Part shown: positions 8,942-12,647 of the stretch, piece after piece
Layout of the letters: each line of letters starts with the position of its first letter
Position numbering within the stretch: position 1 is the stretch's first letter
DNA from: Isotricha intestinalis
Taxonomy: Eukaryota; Ciliophora; Litostomatea; Vestibuliferida; Isotrichidae
DNA length: 12,647 nucleotides
Assembly: GCA_023807065.1 (NCBI GenBank)
Contig: JAJJLU010004480.1
Location: forward strand, 1-12,647
Direction of reading: 5' to 3'
The notes under the pieces: generated by a model
Seen by the model: only the letters and a program-made list of their open reading frames with translations
What the model was told of the DNA's origin: nothing
Databases searched by the model: none
Made by a program: the position numbers and the translations under genes

Positions 8942-9391
8942 AATCTTTTGTTAAAATTTATTTAATTTTTTATTATGAATATTAAGTTATTTTAATATAT
9001 TTAATGTTTTTATATTATTTTCTCAATAATTATTTTCCAATCTATAAAAAACATTTTTTAAAGAATAATATAATTTAGATTTATTTTAATTTTTTTTTCA
9101 TTATTATTTTATAAAAAAATAATCAACGAATATAACCTTTTTAAATTTATTAACTTATTCATTACATTCAACTTTCACAAAAAAATTATAATATTTTTCT
9201 TCCTACATTAAAATATTTAAAATTCATGATTTTTTAAAAATGACAATTAATTATTTTCAAAAAAAAATGATTTTGATTATTTCAATCTTTTTTAATTTAG
9301 TAGAAAATAATATATATAAAAGATTTTATATACACAAACATCTTTTAAAAGATGTATGAAAAATGATTGATATTTATATACTTTAAAATAA
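8942..9391. other. Intergenic region between the CAP gene and the giant gene
   Basis: These 450 bp of A/T-rich sequence separate two minus-strand genes. They should contain the 3' UTR of the CAP-domain gene (right side) and the promoter of the giant gene (left side). No open frame of convincing composition occurs on either strand. The only distinct element is the palindrome at 9338-9355. TATA-like runs are everywhere in this base composition, so no specific promoter can be called. Confidence 0.5.
9338..9355. repeat. Perfect 18-bp palindrome downstream of the CAP gene
   Basis: ACATCTTTTAAAAGATGT is a perfect inverted repeat with GC-containing ends, located 37-54 nt beyond the CAP gene stop codon (9392-9394). 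In RNA it could form a 7-bp stem with a 4-nt loop. It could act in 3' end formation, but no function is shown and short palindromes are common in A/T-rich DNA. Confidence 0.45.
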
Positions 9392-10084
9392 TTAAACAAA
9401 ACAACAAATTGAATAAAAATTATTGTCTTTATCTTTCAAACAATTAATTGCAAACATTGAAAAATTTCTATTTAAAATAGCATTTCTTCTTTTTTTATCA
9501 AAATTTTCATCAATGATTTGAAATAAAACACTTAATTTTGGTTCTTGGAAAATATCAATATTAAAATAACAATTTTTATAACTTTTTAATAATTCTAATC
9601 TTTTATTTAAAATAAGTTTTCCAAGATTTTTTTGAGATAATATTATATTATTTTGATTTTCAATTCTTAACTCATCATTCCATTTTAATTGATTCATTGG
9701 TTCTAATTTTTCTAAAAACTCAATTGTTTCATAGAATATTTTACTTCCATTTTTTAAAATAATTTTTTTTTGATTTATATTATTTTTGTTTTGGTAAAAA
9801 TATTCATTATCATCTTCTTTAAATATATTTTGTGTTAATGTTTTCATTTTTTTTGCATATTCTTTAGGATTTGTTCTTATGAAATTTATTTCTTGAAGAA
9901 AATTTTTTTCAAATAAATTACTTATTGATTGCATTGTTGGGATTGAACTTGAAATATTTGTTTTTTTATTATTTTTTTCCTCATAATTTTCATTATTATT
10001 TTGTGACTCAATAATATTTATATCTGATAAATTTATTGTTTTTTGGGTAGAAATTTCATATTTTATACATTCACAAATACCCAT
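9392..10084 (-). CDS. CAP/SCP-domain protein with predicted N-terminal acylation, lacking cavity histidines
   Basis: This intact 230-residue ORF starts at ATG 10082-10084 (in-frame TAA three codons upstream, A at -3) and ends at TAA 9392-9394. The N-terminus MGICEC has Gly2 followed by Cys4 and Cys6, a pattern suited to N-myristoylation plus palmitoylation. There is no signal peptide, so it is probably a cytosolic-face membrane protein, comparable in principle to myristoylated GAPR-1. Residues 7-55 are a polar linker. The CAP domain spans about 58-230: FLQEINFIRTNPKEYAKKM (62-80) is the diagnostic first helix, LKWNDEL (133-139) matches the family's LxWxxxL, and ENFDKKRRNAILNRNFSMFA (193-212) aligns with the usual xxRGHRxxIL...F segment. 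The last strand is NFYSICCFV (222-230). The whole protein has no histidine, so the usual His/Glu cavity site is absent. Binding activity is therefore uncertain, but the fold call is good. Confidence 0.8.
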   Translation of the reverse strand: MGICECIKYEISTQKTINLSDINIIESQNNNENYEEKNNKKTNISSSIPTMQSISNLFEKNFLQEINFIRTNPKEYAKKMKTLTQNIFKEDDNEYFYQNKNNINQKKIILKNGSKIFYETIEFLEKLEPMNQLKWNDELRIENQNNIILSQKNLGKLILNKRLELLKSYKNCYFNIDIFQEPKLSVLFQIIDENFDKKRRNAILNRNFSMFAINCLKDKDNNFYSICCFV

Positions 10085-10272
10085 TATTTTTTAATTTTAA
10101 TTTATTTTAAATTAAAATGTAAAATTTAAAATAAGTAATAATATTTTTGGAGGGATTTACATATATTTCTTTTTAAATATTAGAATAAAATTATTTTCTA
10201 TTTTATTCATGAATTTTTTATTTATTTAATAAGAATTAGAAGAATAATTATTTAATTTTTGAAACACTAAAA
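10085..10272. other. Upstream region of the CAP gene
   Basis: This short A/T-rich stretch precedes the CAP gene start and follows, on the minus strand, the end of the 10273-10778 relic. It presumably holds the CAP promoter. The near-palindromic TTTAATTTTAATTTATTTTAAATTAAAA-like tract just upstream of the ATG is simple A/T sequence. Nothing specific was recognised. Confidence 0.3.
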
Positions 10273-10778
10273 TCAATAAATTATTTTTAAATAACAAAGT
10301 AAAAAATTACTTATATCATATTTTAATTCTTCATTTTCTATTTTTCCTTCTTCTTTTTATTTCTGAAATAATGAATTTATACTTGCAATTATTCCTTTTG
10401 TATTATAATATTTTTCTTCATAATTTTCATCAATTAATTCTTTAACTTTATATTTAATAAATTTTCAAAAAAAATTTTCATTTTGTTTTAAAATATCTTT
10501 TCTTGGTTTTAAAAATATGTTTTTCAATTTTTGAGTAATTCCTTTTTTTTCTTTTAATTTGAATAAAAATATAAATTTATTAATATCATGAATATCTAAT
10601 AACCTTTCTTCATCACTTAATTCTTCCATTTTAAATAAACTTTCTTGTAAAATTTCTTTAAATTTTTCTTTCCTTCTTTTGGAGTTATTAATAAAGAAAC
10701 AATTTTTAATATTACAATAAAATATTGAACAAATTCTCTTTGTAACTTTAATAATCCTTTTTTCTTAATTGAAAAAAA
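10273..10778 (-). pseudogene. Degenerate gene for a Lys/Glu-rich helical protein
   Basis: One minus-strand frame reads from about 10690 to the end at TGA 10273-10275 with only two in-frame stops, TGA 10465-10467 and TAA 10357-10359. It includes KFKEILQESLFKMEELSDEE, DIHDINKFIFLFKLKEKKG, and after the TGA, KFIKYKVKELIDENYEEKYY and GIIASINSLFQK. The upstream part is in another frame (10778 to about 10680: LLKLQREFVQYFIVILKI), shifted by one base near an A-rich tract. The TGA sits where Trp fits (NENFF-KFIKY) and the TAA where Gln or a natural end fits. The predicted structure is mostly helical. The family is not recognised. If TAA 10357 is the native stop, the ancestral protein was about 140 residues. 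Confidence 0.55.
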
Positions 10779-10884
10779 TCAAAATATTATTATATTGAAA
10801 GATTTGAATTATTTATTTTTAATATTAAAATTAATCTTATTCAAAAATAAAAAAAACAAAATAAATTGATTTCTTTTGATAATA

Positions 10885-11760
10885 TCATAATATCATTTTT
10901 GATATTTTTTGAAAGTATAAATTTTCTATTATTACTTTTTAATTTCTTAATTTATCTTTTAAATCTTTTTGTTCTTTCTTAATATCTTTATATTCTTCTT
11001 TCTAAAGCATTTATTTCATCTTTTGATGAAGATCTTTTTTTTTTCTTTAATATCATTATTATTATTTTGTAATATGAATTATTTATTTTTTTATGATATT
11101 TTAAATCCGCATCTTTGATTTAAAATATTATTTTGAAAATAATTATGATTAAATTTTATTAGAATTAGTAGAAGTATTATTTCATGTTGTTATTACATTT
11201 CAATCTTCTTTTTTCTCAAATGTATGGTTTCATTATTTCTTTATCTTTTCTTTTTTGTTGGTAAATAACTAAATACTTCATTAAAATCAGAATTATATTT
11301 TTTTAATTCATTTTTCACTTTTGATTTTTTTTTTTGTAAAATTCTAAAATTCAATTGTATATTTCTTTATTTTTTTCTAAATTTAATTTATTCATTAAGT
11401 TCTCAAATTTTTTTTTCCTATTATATTTCAGGAGTAATATTTTCTTTTTTTCTTTTTTCATTTATTATCTTATTTATTTATATTTTCAAATTAATTACTT
11501 GAGTATAAGATAAATCTTTTTCATTTTTTTTTTCATATCATCTGATAAATATTCTTATTCTTCATTTTAAAAATGTAATAAATGTTTTTCTTTGTTTGTA
11601 AATAAATTTAAATGTTCTATTTTATAAATTATTTAATATGCCTTTTTCCATTTTTTTATATTTTATATTAATTTTTGAGATTATATTTTTCAAATATTAA
11701 AGAAATATATTTATTTCAAAAATTAATCTTTTTCTTTAAGAACTCATATTTCTTTTGCAT
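10885..11760 (-). pseudogene. Heavily decayed coiled-coil protein gene
   Basis: Fragments in all three minus-strand frames line up as one protein reading from a possible ATG at 11758-11760. In order they are MQKKYEFLKKKINF, KIEHLNLFTNKEKHLLHF, EYLSDDM, NEKDLSYTQVINLKI, INKIINEKRKKENITPEI, NLMNKLNLEKNKEIYN, SKVKNELKKYNSDFNEVFSY with LPTKKK, NVITT and NNTSTNSNKI, KKRSSSKDEINALERR, and EYKDIKKEQKDLKDKLRN (ending at TAA 10939-10941). Breaks include more than a dozen TAA/TAG/TGA codons and several one-base shifts, one of them in the A10 run at 11524-11533. Charged heptad-like composition suggests a coiled coil, perhaps cytoskeletal. No family is named. The exact borders and the inclusion of the lowest part (10885-10940) are uncertain. 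Confidence 0.5.
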
Positions 11761-11860
11761 TAGAATAGAAAAAGTAAATTATAAAAAAAATAAAAATTAT
11801 TATTTATATTTTTTATTAAAAACCATATAAGAAATCGATTTTTTTTAAAAAAAAATATTT
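11761..11860. other. A/T-rich spacer between relics
   Basis: About 100 bp of almost pure A/T sequence lies between the coiled-coil relic and the BspA-like fragment. It contains long A and T homopolymers and no recognisable coding or structured element. Confidence 0.4.
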
Positions 11861-12112
11861 TTATAAATCCATTATAAGCTTTAATAAATTCTGAACATTT
11901 GTAATAATATCACAAATTTCATTTAAATCATCGAACATTTCTCTCATAGCTATAACATTATTAGTATTAAAAATCGATAAATTTAAAGAAGTAAAAGAAG
12001 AACACCCAGAGAACATCCTCCTCATATCTTTAACATTATTAGTATTAAAATTAGATAAATTTAAAGAAGTTAAAGAAGAACAATTACATTTTTTTACGTG
12101 AATTATAATTTA
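11861..12112 (-). pseudogene. BspA-type leucine-rich repeat (DUF285) gene fragment, 5' truncated
   Basis: The minus strand is open from 12109 to TAA 11861-11863 and encodes two tandem units of the BspA/DUF285 repeat: CSSLTSLNLSNFNTNNVKDM then RRMFSG, and CSSFTSLNLSIFNTNNVIAM then REMFDDL. The units are 26 residues (78 bp) apart and nearly identical in DNA (for example the shared TAACATTATTAGTATTAAAA at 11953 and 12031). A short tail, EICDIITNVQNLLKLIMDL, follows. Proteins of this family are long arrays of such repeats, often surface-exposed, in bacteria and in anaerobic or parasitic protists. Here only the last two units survive. The reading breaks upstream inside a third unit at about 12090, beside an 11-bp inverted repeat, and no start codon is present. 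The remaining frame has no lesion, so truncation may be recent, or the segment may be a repeat fragment copied from a live gene. Confidence 0.7.
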
Positions 12113-12164
12113 TTTTTAGATATTTAATTAAAATAATTTTAAGCGTTAGTCTGACGTAAAAAAA
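12089..12164. repeat. 76-bp segment bounded by a perfect 11-bp inverted repeat
   Basis: TTTTTTTACGT (12089-12099) and ACGTAAAAAAA (12154-12164) are exact reverse complements enclosing 54 bp that include a GC-richer patch (AAGCGTTAGTCTG). The left arm begins exactly where the BspA repeat reading frame degenerates. A small terminal-inverted-repeat element or an excision-type boundary is possible. No flanking target duplication is clear. Confidence 0.5.
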
Positions 12165-12214
12165 TAAAAGTGTATTCAAAAATTAAGATTATAAATATTT
12201 AAAAGATTGTTTAA

Positions 12215-12647
12215 TCATTTATTTGTTATATCATATTGTCTAGGACTTAATTTAGAACCAATAAAATTTTTTTAATTTTTTATCTAAAACACTTCGATAA
12301 ACAGAACTATGTAAAGTAGGTTCAATTTGAATTTGATTAACAAATTTTCTTTTAATATAACATCCAAGGACCAATTTTTTCTTTTTTTAAACTTTCATTT
12401 CTTTTTCCTTTATCACTAGAATTAAATCCCAAAATATTATTATTATTATAATTAATCCTTAAGAATTAAAATGTTTAATACTTCCAAAATTATTATATTT
12501 TCCAACACCAGGATTATTATTAAAATTAATACATTCATATCTATTTAAATTATTATTATTAATTGAAGTTTTAGGTCTTTCTTTATTTAATATATTATTT
12601 CCAGTTCTTAAATCAACAAATCTTCCATTAATATTTATAGTATTTAA
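12215..12647 (-). pseudogene. SHIPPO / sperm-tail PG-rich repeat protein gene, frameshifted and partial at the right edge
   Basis: The minus strand reads from the window edge down to TAA 12459-12461: INGRFVDLRTGNNILNKERP, then an Asn run and INFNNNPGVGKYNNFGSI. After a one-base shift it continues as GFNSSDKGKRNE and KKEKIGP. A second shift at about 12365 gives GPGCYIKRKFVNQIQIEPTL then HSSVYRSVLDKKLKK. A third, in an A run near 12266, gives FIGSKLSPRQYDITNK and TGA 12215-12217. PGVGKY, IGPGCY and KLSPRQY are spaced about 40-45 residues apart and match the PGPGxY core of SHIPPO repeats found in ODF3/CIMAP-like proteins of axonemal and cortical microtubules. All breaks are single-base indels and no GT-AG intron explains them, so it is either a young pseudogene or carries assembly errors. 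The N-terminal part lies outside the window. Confidence 0.65.

Noticed and set aside
8731..8943. Plus-strand 70-codon ORF
   Set aside because: It is antisense to the start of the giant gene, with no features of its own.
2079..10084. Tetrahymena-type code (TAA/TAG = Gln) or Euplotes-type code (TGA = Cys) for the intact genes
   Set aside because: About 2,400 codons contain no in-frame TAA, TAG or TGA, while many Gln (CAA) and several Cys (TGT) codons occur. Under those codes the reassigned codons would be frequent.
1..12647. tRNA, rRNA, riboswitch or bacterial-type promoter and ribosome-binding sites
   Set aside because: There is no cloverleaf, rRNA-like or GC-richer structured segment on either strand, and the sequence is eukaryotic in character.

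Overview
The window is extremely A+T-rich eukaryotic nuclear DNA. Coding regions are rich in Asn (AAT), Lys, Glu and Ile, and all Trp codons in the intact genes are TGG. Three features point to a ciliate-like protist: a two-membrane-segment protein of the layout common in ciliates, a decayed SHIPPO-repeat (axonemal) gene, and very short GT-AG introns. The intact genes use TAA as stop and CAA for Gln, with no in-frame TAA, TAG or TGA over about 2,400 codons. This fits the standard code (as reported for litostome and rumen ciliates and for Stentor) and not the Tetrahymena/Paramecium code. The organism assignment is inference.

Layout. The left part (1-1881) holds the 3' end of a plus-strand gene running in from outside, a minus-strand relic at 512-935, and a plus-strand Cys/His-rich zinc-binding gene relic at 1007-1881. 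The centre (2079-10084) holds three intact minus-strand genes. In transcription order these are a small CAP/SCP-domain protein with an acylation-type N-terminus (10084-9392), a giant Asn-rich disordered protein (8941 to 3893 or, after removal of a likely 20-nt intron, 3642) and a two-TM membrane protein (3638-2079). All three starts are bounded by an in-frame TAA a few codons upstream and have A at -3. The right part (10273-12647) is a graveyard of minus-strand coding relics: a helical protein, a coiled-coil protein, a BspA/DUF285 leucine-rich repeat fragment, and a SHIPPO/sperm-tail PG-rich repeat protein that runs off the right edge.

The giant protein carries a PP1-docking-like motif (KKNISFADN), four SKY(L/F) motifs and about 8.5 copies of a 51-bp (17-residue) tandem repeat. 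If the intron is real, its stop codon lies 3 nt before, and in frame with, the ATG of the membrane-protein gene. That is unusually tight for eukaryotic neighbours. I see no operon logic and no defence or mobile system. The most notable signals are the ultrashort intron, the in-frame stop/ATG junction, the histidine-free CAP domain, and the contrast between clean long ORFs and flanking relics whose in-frame stops mostly sit where Gln (TAA/TAG) or Trp (TGA) would fit.
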